Assembly (NCBI GenBank): GCA_036563895.1
Contig: DATCLN010000029.1
Location: 1-16,279, forward strand
DNA: 16,279 nt
Origin: ZCTH02-B3 sp036563895
Lineage (GTDB): Bacteria > Bacillota > Bacilli > Paenibacillales > Paenibacillaceae
Direction of reading: 5' to 3'
The position numbers and the translations under genes are program-made. Positions within the stretch are counted from its first letter, which is position 1; every line of letters begins with the position of its first letter. Positions 1 to 6,757 of the stretch are shown in pieces. The notes beneath the pieces were generated by a model. The model was not told the DNA's origin, searched no databases, and worked only from the letters and a program-made list of their open reading frames with translations.

Positions 1-142
1 GCACGGTGATGATCACGACAATGGTGTAGCTAATCAGCTCTTTCCGGGTCGGCCACCGGACTTTTTTCAGTTCACTCCAGCTTTCGCCGAAAAACGAAAA
101 AAAATTGCCGAAGCCGCGTTTCAGTCTGTTCAGAAATGCCAC
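1..142 (-). CDS. secE: Preprotein translocase subunit SecE (3' part beyond window)
   Basis: Small membrane subunit of the SecYEG protein-export channel. The visible 47 residues hold the conserved amphipathic helix with ELKKVRWPTRKEL followed by the start of a hydrophobic segment (ISYTIVVIITV), which is the hallmark of the single-span Gram-positive SecE (about 60-75 residues in total). The start is a GTG at 142-140, with a GGAGG ribosome site centred near 152 and an 8-nt spacer; no better start lies upstream. It follows rpmG by 26 nt and must share its transcript. In related genomes nusG follows, but that lies outside the window. The C-terminal half of the membrane segment is cut by the left edge. 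Confidence 0.93.
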   Translation of the reverse strand, partial: MAFLNRLKRGFGNFFSFFGESWSELKKVRWPTRKELISYTIVVIITV

Positions 143-168
143 GGGGATAACCTCCAGTCTCCTCGCGA

Positions 169-318
169 CTACCGCGTCTCGCGGTGCAGCGTGTGCCCGT
201 TGCAGTATCTGCAGTATTTTTTCAGTTCCAGGCGGTCGGGGTGCGTCCGCTTGTTCTTGGTGGTCGTGTAGTTGCGTTGCTTGCAGTTCGTGCAGGCGAG
301 CGTGATGAAGACCCGCAT
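169..318 (-). CDS. rpmG: 50S ribosomal protein L33
   Basis: A 49-residue large-subunit ribosomal protein. The sequence starts MRVFITLACTNCKQRNYTT and carries two CxxC pairs (C9/C12 and C36/C39), so this is the zinc-binding C+ form of L33. Length and the ending HRETR fit the family. The ATG at 318-316 has a GGGAGGTG ribosome site directly upstream. It lies first in the rpmG-secE unit, behind a strong sigma-A-type promoter at 465-493 and a leader of about 135 nt. In related Bacilli sigH sits directly upstream; here a divergent chrA gene separates them. Many Bacilli carry extra L33 copies (C+ and C-), so this may not be the only one. Confidence 0.96.
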   Translation of the reverse strand: MRVFITLACTNCKQRNYTTTKNKRTHPDRLELKKYCRYCNGHTLHRETR

Positions 319-457
319 TCCGTACACCTCCCGGAATCCCGCTTGCTTTGTCCGTTCTGCCCGCCGCGGCCGATGGCGGCCGATGCGAATCCGGCAACGA
401 AGCCCGGCGTTCCGCGCCTTCGCGAACGGGCGGAAATCCGCCGCTCTCTGAAGATTA
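319..457 (-). other. 5' leader of rpmG-secE with an early hairpin
   Basis: Untranslated stretch between the predicted start of transcription (about 457) and rpmG. It holds a perfect inverted repeat at 429-442 (GGCGG-AAAT-CCGCC), which would form a hairpin close to the 5' end of the mRNA. There is no U-tract after it, so it is not a terminator; a role in mRNA stability is speculation. No gene is supported in this stretch. Confidence 0.4.
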
Positions 458-464
458 CTGAAAT

Positions 465-493
465 AATTTATCACAGGGTCCGAGGGATGTCAA
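465..493 (-). promoter_or_regulatory. Sigma-A-type promoter of rpmG-secE
   Basis: On the minus strand a perfect -35 box TTGACA (493-488), a 17-nt spacer and a -10 box TAAATT (470-465), preceded by TGTGA, which resembles an extended -10. This is the best promoter match in the window and fits a highly expressed ribosomal protein/secretion operon. Predicted transcription start is near 457. Confidence 0.8.
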
Positions 494-613
494 ATCCCCG
501 TCCGGCCGCGGGTTTCGGTCCGGTCCGCCGGAAGGCGGAGGGCTCCGGGAAGGAGAGACCGGCCCTCATGGAGAAATGAACGGAGAGCGTGTCCGAATGG
601 GGATGGCAGCCGA
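494..613 (+). other. Upstream region of chrA, no clear promoter
   Basis: Spacer between the rpmG promoter and the divergent chrA. It holds a 6-bp GC-rich hairpin (524-539, TCCGCC-GGAA-GGCGGA) and two very short reading frames before chrA (ATG at 568 and at 603, the latter ending at the TGA that overlaps the chrA ATG). I could not identify a convincing sigma-A promoter for chrA on the plus strand. Confidence 0.3.
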
Positions 614-1834
614 ATGAAGGAAATCATCCGCGTTTTTCTCGCCGCGACGAAGCTGGGACTTGTGTCCTTCGGCGGTCCTGCGGCGCATATCGGGTATTTC
701 TACGATGAATACGTCCGCCGGCGAAAATGGCTGGACGCCCAAAGCTACGCGGACCTGACGGCGCTGTGCCAGTTTCTGCCCGGACCGGCCAGCAGCCAGG
801 CCGGAATCGGCATCGGCATGATGCGGGCCGGCTTCGCGGGCGGCATCGCCGCATGGCTCGGCTTCACCTGGCCGTCGGCGCTCCTGATGATCGGCTTCGC
901 CCTCGGCCTGGACCGGTGGGCGGACCGGTTCGGCGGGGCGGACGCCGGCTGGCTGCACGGCCTGAAGCTCGTCGCGGTGGCCGTCGTGGCGCAGGCCGTC
1001 TGGAGCATGGGACGGCAGTTGGCCGCGGACCGGCCGCGGGCGGCGATGGCGGTGGGGGCCGCCGTGCTGGTCACGCTCTGGCCGGCGGCGGCCAGCCAGT
1101 GGACGGCGATCCTGGCCGGAGGGCTCATCGGCGCGCTGGCCTTGCGCCACGCCGCCGCCGTCGGGGCGGATGCGGGCGGCGGCCGCATGGCCGCTGAAGG
1201 AACGCCGCCTAAGCGCGCGCCGCTGTCCCGGCCCCTCGCCCTGTGCTGCCTGGCGCTCGCGGCGCTCCTGCTGTTTGCGCTTCCGCTGGCGAACAGCCTG
1301 TGGCCGGGGCAAACGCTGGCGATGTTCGACGCGTTCTACCGCGCCGGCGCCCTCGTGTTCGGGGGCGGCCACGTCGTGCTGCCGCTTCTGGAGAAGGAAA
1401 CCGTCGCGGCGGGCTGGGTGGAACCGGGCCGTTTCCTGGCCGGATACGGCGCCGCCCAGGCGCTGCCGGGACCGCTTTTTACCTTTGCGGCGTTTCTGGG
1501 AATGGAAGCGGGAGGCTGGGCGGGAGCCCTGACGGCGATCATCGGCATCTTCCTGCCCGGGTTTCTGCTGGTGGCGGGCGCGCTGCCGTTCTGGGACGCG
1601 CTGCGCCGGCTGCCGCGGATGCGCGCGGCTCTGGCGGGCGTGAACGCGGCGGTGGTCGGCGTGCTGCTTGCCGCCCTGTACCATCCGATTTGGACGTCGA
1701 CGGTCCGCGCGCCGGAGGATTTCGCGCTGGCGGCGGCCCTGTTCGGCGCGTTGGCGTATTTGCGCTGCCCTCCGTGGCTGCTGGTCGTGCTGGGCGCCGC
1801 CGCGGGCGAAGGACTGGCCCTGGCCGCGCGCTGA
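614..1834 (+). CDS. chrA: Long-chain chromate transporter (CHR family)
   Basis: A 406-residue membrane protein of the CHR family, which exports chromate (a sulfate analogue) in characterised members. It is the two-domain long form. The N-terminal half carries SFGGPAAHIGYF (18-29) and QFLPGPASSQ (53-62). The C-terminal half repeats both signatures as VFGGGHVVLP (from 248) and QALPGP (282-287). The rest is a series of hydrophobic Ala/Leu/Gly-rich spans, and the length is typical of bidomain ChrA (about 400). The start at 614 has only a weak GGGGATGG site but leaves the family N-terminus intact. It stands alone on the plus strand, divergent from rpmG and convergent with sigH, so it interrupts the usual sigH-rpmG-secE order. 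No chrB-like regulator is nearby. The substrate is inferred from the family; some homologues have no proven chromate role. Confidence 0.93.
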   Translation: MKEIIRVFLAATKLGLVSFGGPAAHIGYFYDEYVRRRKWLDAQSYADLTALCQFLPGPASSQAGIGIGMMRAGFAGGIAAWLGFTWPSALLMIGFALGLDRWADRFGGADAGWLHGLKLVAVAVVAQAVWSMGRQLAADRPRAAMAVGAAVLVTLWPAAASQWTAILAGGLIGALALRHAAAVGADAGGGRMAAEGTPPKRAPLSRPLALCCLALAALLLFALPLANSLWPGQTLAMFDAFYRAGALVFGGGHVVLPLLEKETVAAGWVEPGRFLAGYGAAQALPGPLFTFAAFLGMEAGGWAGALTAIIGIFLPGFLLVAGALPFWDALRRLPRMRAALAGVNAAVVGVLLAALYHPIWTSTVRAPEDFALAAALFGALAYLRCPPWLLVVLGAAAGEGLALAAR

Positions 1835-1883
1835 CAACACGCGCCATGCCGCATCCCGATCCCGCGGCACGCCCGAAAGGCAT

Positions 1884-1911
1884 AAAAAAAGAACGTCATC
1901 CGCTGACGTTC
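1884..1911 (-). terminator. Rho-independent terminator of sigH, containing its stop codon
   Basis: On the minus strand GAACGTCA-GCGGA-TGACGTTC forms a perfect 8-bp stem (1911-1904 with 1898-1891) followed by seven T (1890-1884). The sigH stop TGA (1898-1896) is the first triplet of the 3' arm, so the 5' arm encodes the last sigH codons. There is no T-run on the plus strand, so it should not stop chrA transcription. Confidence 0.88.
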
Positions 1912-2546
1912 CGCACTTCCAGATAGCGTTCCAGCTTCCGTTTGACGCGCTGGAGGGCATTGTCGATGGACTTGACGTGCCGGTCCAGATCCACGGCGAT
2001 TTCCTGGTACGACCGGCCGTCCAGATACAGCATCAGCACCTTGCGCTCCAGGTCGCTGAGCAGCTCCGACATTTTGTCTTCCAGGCCGTAAAATTCCTCC
2101 TGGTTGATGATCATCTCTTCCGGATCGCACACCGAAGTGCCGCAGAGGATGTCCTGCAGCGTACGGTCGGAATCCTCGTCGTAGATGGGCTTGTCCAGGG
2201 AAATGTACGAGTTGAGGGGAATGTGCTTCTGCCGGGTGGCGGTCTTGATGGCCGTGATGATCTGGCGGGTGATGCACAGTTCGGCAAAGGCCTTGAAAGA
2301 GGCCAGCTTGTCCCCCCGGAAGTCGCGGATCGACTTGTACAGCCCGATCATGCCTTCCTGGACGATGTCTTCCCGTTCAGCGCCGATGAGAAAATACGAT
2401 CTCGCCTTGGCCCTGACAAAATTCCGGTATTTGTTGATCAGGTACTCCAGCGCCGCGGCGTCTCCCAGGCGGACCGCTTCGACAATATCTTCGTCCGATT
2501 TGGCGTCGTATTCGTGCGTTTCCGGCTTTTTCACGTCGACGCTCAC
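1896..2546 (-). CDS. sigH: RNA polymerase sigma-H factor (sporulation/transition state)
   Basis: A 216-residue sigma-70-family factor that directs early sporulation and stationary-phase genes in Bacilli. Region 2 is almost identical to B. subtilis SigH as I recall it (KYRNFVRAKARSYFLIGAER, then EDIVQEGMIGLYKSIRDF and SFKAFAELCITRQIITAIKT). Region 4 ends with RSYQEIAVDLDRHVKSIDNA and LQRVKRKLERYL. The start is the GTG at 2546-2544: GGAGGGG lies 6 nt upstream, whereas an in-frame TTG at 2579 has no usable ribosome site. The gene has its own promoter and terminator. In related genomes it lies between yacP and rpmG; yacP is adjacent here, but rpmG is displaced by chrA. Its presence supports an endospore-forming lineage. 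Confidence 0.97.
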   Translation of the reverse strand: MSVDVKKPETHEYDAKSDEDIVEAVRLGDAAALEYLINKYRNFVRAKARSYFLIGAEREDIVQEGMIGLYKSIRDFRGDKLASFKAFAELCITRQIITAIKTATRQKHIPLNSYISLDKPIYDEDSDRTLQDILCGTSVCDPEEMIINQEEFYGLEDKMSELLSDLERKVLMLYLDGRSYQEIAVDLDRHVKSIDNALQRVKRKLERYLEVRNVSG

Positions 2547-2552
2547 GAAATT

Positions 2553-2559
2553 CCCCTCC
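2553..2559 (-). promoter_or_regulatory. Ribosome binding site that fixes the sigH start
   Basis: GGAGGGG on the minus strand, 6 nt before the GTG at 2546. It lies inside the longer open frame from TTG 2579, which argues for initiation at the GTG. Confidence 0.75.
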
Positions 2560-2614
2560 GGCCCGTGAAGATGCTGCAACCCCCGGAGAACTTTATGTAT
2601 ATTAAACTATTACC

Positions 2615-2644
2615 AATATACTTGATAGAAGCTGGAAACGTCAA
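2615..2644 (-). promoter_or_regulatory. Promoter of sigH
   Basis: Minus-strand -35 TTGACG (2644-2639), an 18-nt spacer and -10 TATATT (2620-2615), within an AT-rich island that contrasts with the GC-rich surroundings. The predicted leader is about 60 nt. The -35 box starts where the yacP terminator's T-rich tail ends. In B. subtilis sigH is transcribed by sigma-A and repressed by AbrB, which favours AT-rich DNA; whether that applies here is inference. Confidence 0.7.
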
Positions 2645-2685
2645 TAAAACAGGGCTTTCCGCCGGCATTCGCCGAAGGAAAACCC
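2643..2685 (-). terminator. Probable terminator after yacP
   Basis: A long imperfect hairpin at 2685-2652 on the minus strand: 15 base positions per arm, one mismatch and two G-T wobbles, with loop GAAT. It is followed by TGTTTTATT. The interrupted T-tract makes it weaker than the sigH terminator, but its place 10 nt after the yacP stop and before the sigH promoter fits the end of the cysE-cysS-rlmB-yacP unit. Confidence 0.65.
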
Positions 2686-2695
2686 GAACGAAAGA

Positions 2696-3232
2696 TCAGT
2701 CGCCGGAAAGGCCTTCGCCGCGCCGCCAGGATTCAAACCGGCGCCGCGCTTCCTCGCTGAGCGTGCCGCCCAGCGGGTTGCGCTGGACCGGAAGCTGCCC
2801 GCGCACCGCCTGTTCGATCTGCCGCCGGCTTTCCAGCACCCGGAGCCGCAGCTCCCGCGCCGACAGGCGCAGCGCGCCGCGGCCGAAGGCGACCCGCTGC
2901 TGGGTGTAGTCGGAGGTGGCCACGAACACGTTGCGGCCTTCGGTTTTGAGTTCGCCGACGAGCCGCTCGATGCACTCGTCCGCCGTCTCCTTCTCCCGGG
3001 TGAATACGACCTCCACCCCGGCCACCCGGTACGCCGCCCCCGTCCCCGGCACGCGAAACGCGTCGAACACCACCGTCACGCTCACGCCGGCAAACGCCCC
3101 GTAATCGGCCAGCATGTCCACCAGCCGGTCCCGCGCTTCGTCCAGCCGGTCGGCCATCAGCGGCTCCAGCTCGGGCCATGCGCCGATCATGTTGTAGCCG
3201 TCCACGATCAGCACGTCGTCACGCCGGAGCAT
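2696..3232 (-). CDS. rae1: NYN-domain ribosome-dependent endoribonuclease Rae1 (YacP)
   Basis: A 178-residue protein of the YacP/NYN (PIN-like) family. B. subtilis Rae1 enters the ribosomal A site and cuts certain mRNAs in a translation-dependent way. The signature VLIVDGYNMIGAWPEL at 7-22 carries the conserved Asp of the nuclease centre. Further acidic and contact positions are seen in VTVVFDAFRVPG, TADECIERLV and VFVATSDYTQQRVAFGRGA. B. subtilis YacP is about 170 residues. The ATG at 3232-3230 is preceded by GGAGG (6-nt spacer) inside the end of rlmB, and the two genes overlap by 14 nt, which suggests translational coupling. Longer in-frame starts upstream lack the domain and run deep into rlmB. 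Confidence 0.92.
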   Translation of the reverse strand: MLRRDDVLIVDGYNMIGAWPELEPLMADRLDEARDRLVDMLADYGAFAGVSVTVVFDAFRVPGTGAAYRVAGVEVVFTREKETADECIERLVGELKTEGRNVFVATSDYTQQRVAFGRGALRLSARELRLRVLESRRQIEQAVRGQLPVQRNPLGGTLSEEARRRFESWRRGEGLSGD

Positions 3233-4271
3233 GGCCGTCCTCCAGGGCTCCGCCGCCCCCCGCGCCGCCCTTTGCACCGCGCATGGCCCCGTCCTCCGCC
3301 CCGCCCTTCGCCAGCCGCTGCCGGACCGCCTCATACAGGATGACCGCCGCGGCGACGGAGGCGTTCAGCGACCCGATGCGGCCGAACATCGGCACGGACA
3401 CGAGAAAATCGCACTTTTCCCGGACCAGGCGGGAGAGTCCCTTTCCTTCGCTGCCGATGACCACCGCCAGCGGTCCGGTCAGGTCGGCGGCGAACACGTC
3501 CTGCGGCGCGGAAGCGTCGGCGCCCGCCACCCAGTAGCCGCGCGATTGCAGGAGCCCGATGGTCTGGGCCAGATTGGTCACCCGCGCCACCGGAATATGT
3601 TCCACCGCGCCGGCCGAAGCTTTCGCCACCGCCGCCGTGAGACCCGCGCTGCGCCGCTTCGGCACGATGACGCCGCTGGCCCCCGCGCACTCCGCCGTGC
3701 GCAGCACCGAGCCGAGATTGTGCGGATCTTCCACTTCGTCCAGCAGGACCAGAAGCGGCGGGCGGCCGCTTCGGGCGGCGCGCTCCAGCAAATCCTCCAG
3801 CTCCGCGTACGGCGCGGCCGCCGCCTGGGCGACGATCCCCTGGTGGGACACGCCGGGCGCCAGGCGGTCCAGCGCGCGCCGGTCCGTCACCTGCACCACG
3901 ACGCCGCGTTCCCGGGCCGCCTCCAGGATGGGCTGCACCGCCTGCCGTTGCGCCTGGCTCGCCACCCAGATCTTGTTCAGCGGCCGTCCGGAGCGAAGCG
4001 CCTCCAGCACCGGGTGTTTTCCGGCCAGCAGTTCTTCGCCGGACAGCGCCTCCGCCCGTTCATCCGGAGCCTGCGGCCCCTCCGGCACCATCCCCAAGCC
4101 CGGCGGCCTGCGGTCCGCCTTCGCCGGCACGTCAGCCTGCGCCGGCGTATTCCCCTTCGCCGGCCTGTTTGCCTTCGCCGGCACGGTTGCCTTTGCCGAC
4201 ACGCCTGTCTTCGCCGGCTTGCCTTTCGCCTCCGCCCGGGCGGCGCCTCTTCCCCTGTCGCGCCGGCTCAT
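3219..4271 (-). CDS. rlmB: 23S rRNA 2'-O-ribose methyltransferase RlmB (TrmH/SpoU family) with long N-terminal extension
   Basis: SPOUT-class methyltransferase that uses S-adenosylmethionine to methylate a guanosine in the peptidyl-transferase region of 23S rRNA (Gm2251 in E. coli numbering). The substrate-binding domain starts near 79 (ELLAGKHPVLEALRSG). The knotted catalytic domain shows DEVEDPHNLGSVLRTAECAG (178-197), IGSEGKGLSRLV (272-283) and RIGSLNASVAAAVILYEAVR (298-317). Typical members are about 245-250 residues; this one has 350. The surplus is a basic Ala/Pro/Lys-rich N-terminal tail (1-78), including a six-residue repeat, and a Gly-rich C-terminal tail (321-350). The ATG at 4271 is preceded by AAAGGAGGAG, which overlaps the cysS stop; only 18 nt separate the genes and no mrnC lies between them. 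The tail may bind RNA, but this is inference. Confidence 0.93.
   Translation of the reverse strand: MSRRDRGRGAARAEAKGKPAKTGVSAKATVPAKANRPAKGNTPAQADVPAKADRRPPGLGMVPEGPQAPDERAEALSGEELLAGKHPVLEALRSGRPLNKIWVASQAQRQAVQPILEAARERGVVVQVTDRRALDRLAPGVSHQGIVAQAAAAPYAELEDLLERAARSGRPPLLVLLDEVEDPHNLGSVLRTAECAGASGVIVPKRRSAGLTAAVAKASAGAVEHIPVARVTNLAQTIGLLQSRGYWVAGADASAPQDVFAADLTGPLAVVIGSEGKGLSRLVREKCDFLVSVPMFGRIGSLNASVAAAVILYEAVRQRLAKGGAEDGAMRGAKGGAGGGGALEDGHAPA
4117..4224 (-). repeat. 18-bp tandem repeat inside rlmB (six units)
   Basis: Six head-to-tail units of 18 bp (starts at 4117, 4135, 4153, 4171, 4189 and 4207 on the plus strand), with consensus close to GCCTTCGCCGGCACGTTT. The units differ at several bases but keep the frame. 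On the minus strand they encode a six-residue motif of the type P-A-K-A-x-x in the N-terminal extension of RlmB. The unit length is a multiple of three, so copy-number change would not break the gene. Confidence 0.85.
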
Positions 4272-4289
4272 GGCAGCGAATCTCCTCCT

Positions 4290-5705
4290 TTACTTGCGGC
4301 GCCAGCGCACGCCCTGGGGCGTGTCTTCCAAGATGATGCCGCGCGCGGCCAGCAGGTTGCGGATCTCGTCGGCGCGGGCGTAATTTCTCGCCTTGCGCGC
4401 TTCCGTCCGCTCCGCGATGAGCGCCTCCACTTCGGCGTCGGCCAGCTCCGCCTGCTCTTCGGGCAGCAGCCCGAGGATGTCGTCCAGCCGCGCGAAGAGA
4501 TCCAGGAAATACCGGACGCCGGCTTCCGTCACCACGTCGCGCCGCAGATAGATGTTGGCCTCCGAAACGATCCGGAACCACGCGGTGATTGCGTCGGGGG
4601 TGTTGAAATCGTCCCGCATTTTCTCATGGAATGCTTCCTCAAACCGTTTCAGCCGCTCCAGCAGCTCCGGATCCTCGAAGGGATCCTCCGGCGACCCCGG
4701 CACGCCCACCGCGGCCAGACGGTGCTTCAGGTTGTCCCGGCAGTTGGCGAGCCGCTCCACGCTGTTTTCCGCCTGGCGCAGCGTCTCTTCGCTGAAGTTG
4801 AGCGGGCTGCGGTAGTGGGAAGCCAGCATCAGGTAGCGGATCGCATACGGGCTCGTTCTTTGGAGCAAATCCCGCACGTTGACCACGTTGCCCAGCGATT
4901 TGGACATTTTTTCGTGGTTGATGTTGACGAACCCGTTGTGCATCCAGTAGCGGGCCAGCGGCTTGCCGGTGAACGCCTCGGACTGGGCGATCTCGCACTC
5001 GTGGTGGGGAAACTGCAGATCCTGCCCGCCGCCGTGGATGTCCAGCGTCTCGCCCGCGTACTTCAGCGCCATGGCGGAACATTCGATGTGCCAGCCGGGC
5101 CGGCCGTTGCCCCACGGGCTGGGCCAGTTGATTTCACCCGGCTTCGCGGCTTTCCACAGCACGAAATCCTGCGGGTTTTCCTTGCGCTCGTCCACTTCCA
5201 CGCGGATTCCGTACATCAGTTCGTCCAGGTTCTTGTGCGAAAGCTTGCCGTACTCCGGAAACCTGTTCGTCCGGTAGTACACGTCCCCGCCGCTTTCGTA
5301 GGCGTATCCCCTGGCCACCAGCCCTTCGATGAAGGCGATGATTTCCGGGATCGTCTCCGTCACCCGCGGGTTGACCGTTGCCGGCCGCACGCGCAGGGCT
5401 TCGCGGTCTTCATTGAAGGCGCGGATGAACCGCTCCGCCACCTCCTGCACGGTGACGCCCAGTTCGTTCGCCTTGCGGATCAGCTTGTCGTCGACGTCGG
5501 TGTAGTTGACCACAAAATTGACCCTGTAACCGATCGCTTCCAGATAGCGGCGGACCACGTCAAAAAAAATGAGTGGACGCGCGTTGCCGATGTGGATGTA
5601 GTCGTAAACGGTCGGGCCGCAAACGTACATGTTCACTTTTCCCGGTTCGAGGGGGACGAACGGTTCCTTTCGCCGGGTCAAGCTGTTGTAGATTTGCAAA
5701 CTCAC
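4290..5705 (-). CDS. cysS: Cysteinyl-tRNA synthetase
   Basis: Class I aminoacyl-tRNA synthetase that charges tRNA-Cys. It has 471 residues, the usual family length (about 465). The HIGH-type motif is HIGN at 38-41 and KMSKS is at 266-270. The four zinc ligands of the family are present as C29 (in YVCGPTVYD), C209 (in WHIECSAM), H234 and E238 (in FPHHECE). The C-terminal DALR/anticodon region follows and ends in GVRWRRK. The start is the GTG at 5705, overlapping the cysE TGA in a GTGA junction, with GGAG 9 nt upstream within cysE, so the two are translationally coupled. Both are governed by the Cys T-box upstream of cysE, which links charging and synthesis of cysteine. Confidence 0.98.
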   Translation of the reverse strand: MSLQIYNSLTRRKEPFVPLEPGKVNMYVCGPTVYDYIHIGNARPLIFFDVVRRYLEAIGYRVNFVVNYTDVDDKLIRKANELGVTVQEVAERFIRAFNEDREALRVRPATVNPRVTETIPEIIAFIEGLVARGYAYESGGDVYYRTNRFPEYGKLSHKNLDELMYGIRVEVDERKENPQDFVLWKAAKPGEINWPSPWGNGRPGWHIECSAMALKYAGETLDIHGGGQDLQFPHHECEIAQSEAFTGKPLARYWMHNGFVNINHEKMSKSLGNVVNVRDLLQRTSPYAIRYLMLASHYRSPLNFSEETLRQAENSVERLANCRDNLKHRLAAVGVPGSPEDPFEDPELLERLKRFEEAFHEKMRDDFNTPDAITAWFRIVSEANIYLRRDVVTEAGVRYFLDLFARLDDILGLLPEEQAELADAEVEALIAERTEARKARNYARADEIRNLLAARGIILEDTPQGVRWRRK

Positions 5706-6424
5706 GGTACCGTGCTCCTTTGCTCTTCCCGAAGTTCCGCGTTGTCCGTCCGGACGGATTGCGTCCCGCTCCCGGACGCCTCCCGCTGCGCTTTGAGACG
5801 TTCGATTTCGGCACGCAAATCCTGGATTTCTTCCTGCAGTTGTCGGAACATGTCCACCACCGGGTCGGGCAGGTTGGTGTGGTCCAGGCGGTCGACCCGC
5901 TGCCCGTCCCGCTTCACGATGCGGCCGGGATTGCCGACCACGGTGCTGTTGGGCGGCACTTCGCGCAGGACGACGGAGTTGGAACCGATGCGCGTGTTGT
6001 CGCCCACCTTGAACGAGCCGAGCACCTTCGCCCCCGCGCCGATGACCACCCGGTTGCCGATGGTGGGATGGCGCTTGCCTTTTTCCTTCCCGGTGCCGCC
6101 CAGCGTGACGCCCTGGTAGATGATCACCTCGTCGCCGATCTCCGCCGTCTCGCCGATGACGACACCCATGCCGTGGTCGATGAACAGCTTTTTGCCGATC
6201 TTGGCGCCGGGATGGATCTCGATGCCCGTGAAAAACCGGCTGATCTGCGAAATGATTCGCGCCAGGGTGTACAGCTTCCTCTTGTACAGCGCGTGGGCGA
6301 CGCGGTGCGCCCAGATGGCGTGCAGGCCGCTGTACGTGAGGATGACCTCCAGCTTGCTGCGCGCGGCCGGATCGTTTTCAAACACCGCTTCGATGTCCGA
6401 GCGGAGCGTGCTCCAGAACCCCAC
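5702..6424 (-). CDS. cysE: Serine O-acetyltransferase
   Basis: Makes O-acetylserine from serine and acetyl-CoA, the first step of cysteine synthesis. It has 240 residues. The N-terminal helical part (VILTYSGLHAIWAHRVAHAL, 27-46) is followed by a left-handed beta-helix with catalytic DHG at 83-85 and TLGGTGKEKGKRHPTIG (107-123), then hexapeptide turns. The C-terminus is Glu/Arg-rich and likely a short coiled coil (about 192-215), as in Bacilli. The start is the GTG at 6424, with GGGGG 8 nt upstream; an in-frame GTG two codons earlier sits too close to that site, and a TTG at 6457 has no ribosome site. It is the first gene after the T-box and is coupled to cysS by a 4-nt overlap. Confidence 0.97.
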   Translation of the reverse strand: MGFWSTLRSDIEAVFENDPAARSKLEVILTYSGLHAIWAHRVAHALYKRKLYTLARIISQISRFFTGIEIHPGAKIGKKLFIDHGMGVVIGETAEIGDEVIIYQGVTLGGTGKEKGKRHPTIGNRVVIGAGAKVLGSFKVGDNTRIGSNSVVLREVPPNSTVVGNPGRIVKRDGQRVDRLDHTNLPDPVVDMFRQLQEEIQDLRAEIERLKAQREASGSGTQSVRTDNAELREEQRSTVP

Positions 6425-6465
6425 TTTCACTTCCCCCTTTCGTCGCCTTGTCCGCAACCGGACCC

Positions 6466-6500
6466 AAAATAAAAATCTCCGCAGCGACGCGCTGCAGAGA
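6466..6500 (-). terminator. T-box-controlled intrinsic terminator
   Basis: Eleven-base-pair stem with one wobble (6500-6490 with 6486-6476) and a 3-nt loop, followed on the minus strand by TTTTTATTTT. The outer part of its 5' arm is the same sequence used by the antiterminator. It also serves as a stop for transcripts running out of gltX. Confidence 0.9.
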
Positions 6501-6751
6501 CGTGACGTTCACGCGGTTCCACTCTGCTTGGACCGTCCCGCCGCCCTGGCTATGGAGCGGTCCGGGGGGTCCCCCTCGTGCGGCCGTTAACGGGGCCACC
6601 CGGCGCCGTCTACCCGCGCGGCTCTCCGGCCGCCGATCGACGGCGCGGCTCCCAGGCGCATTTCCGCTTCGCCGGAAAGGGATCGCTTGCAGCCGCGGCG
6701 CTCCTCTCTGGACATTCCTGCGCGAAACGTACTCTCCTGTTCTTCGCCGTT
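6466..6751 (-). ncRNA. T-box riboswitch, cysteine specifier (UGC), controlling cysE-cysS
   Basis: Leader RNA that senses uncharged tRNA-Cys and permits read-through into cysE-cysS. Reading the minus strand, Stem I begins with AACAGGAGAGTACG (loop-E AGTA), pairs CAGG with CCTG at its base and an 8-bp helix above (CGTTTCGC with GCGAAGCG), and carries AGAGAG in its distal part. The 3' side of the specifier loop reads GAA-A-TGC-G, with the specifier TGC (Cys) at 6660-6658, the same spacing as in the glyQS T-box. The T-box sequence AGAGTGGAACCGCGT is at 6525-6511. The antiterminator (6526-6495) pairs CAGAG with CTCTG and CGTG with CACG around the TGGAACC bulge. It excludes the terminator at 6500-6466 by sharing 6495-6500. 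Stem II/III details were not resolved. Confidence 0.93.
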
Positions 6752-6757
6752 ACCGAA

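Noticed and set aside
184..579. 131-codon plus-strand frame over rpmG and its promoter
   Set aside because: It is opposite rpmG and the best promoter in the window, with no ribosome site or homology recognised.
1847..1869. TGCCGC/GCGGCA inverted repeat after chrA as a chrA terminator
   Set aside because: It has no T-tract on the plus strand; the following bases are A-rich, so intrinsic termination of chrA is not supported.
566..1960. 464-codon minus-strand frame opposite chrA and overlapping the sigH end
   Set aside because: It is antisense to a clear ChrA with both CHR signatures, and it is extremely rich in Arg, Gln and Pro.
3231..6119. 962-codon open frame on the plus strand across yacP, rlmB, cysS and cysE
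   Set aside because: It is antisense to four recognised genes, with Arg/His/Gln-rich composition typical of shadow frames in GC-rich DNA, and no domain was recognised.
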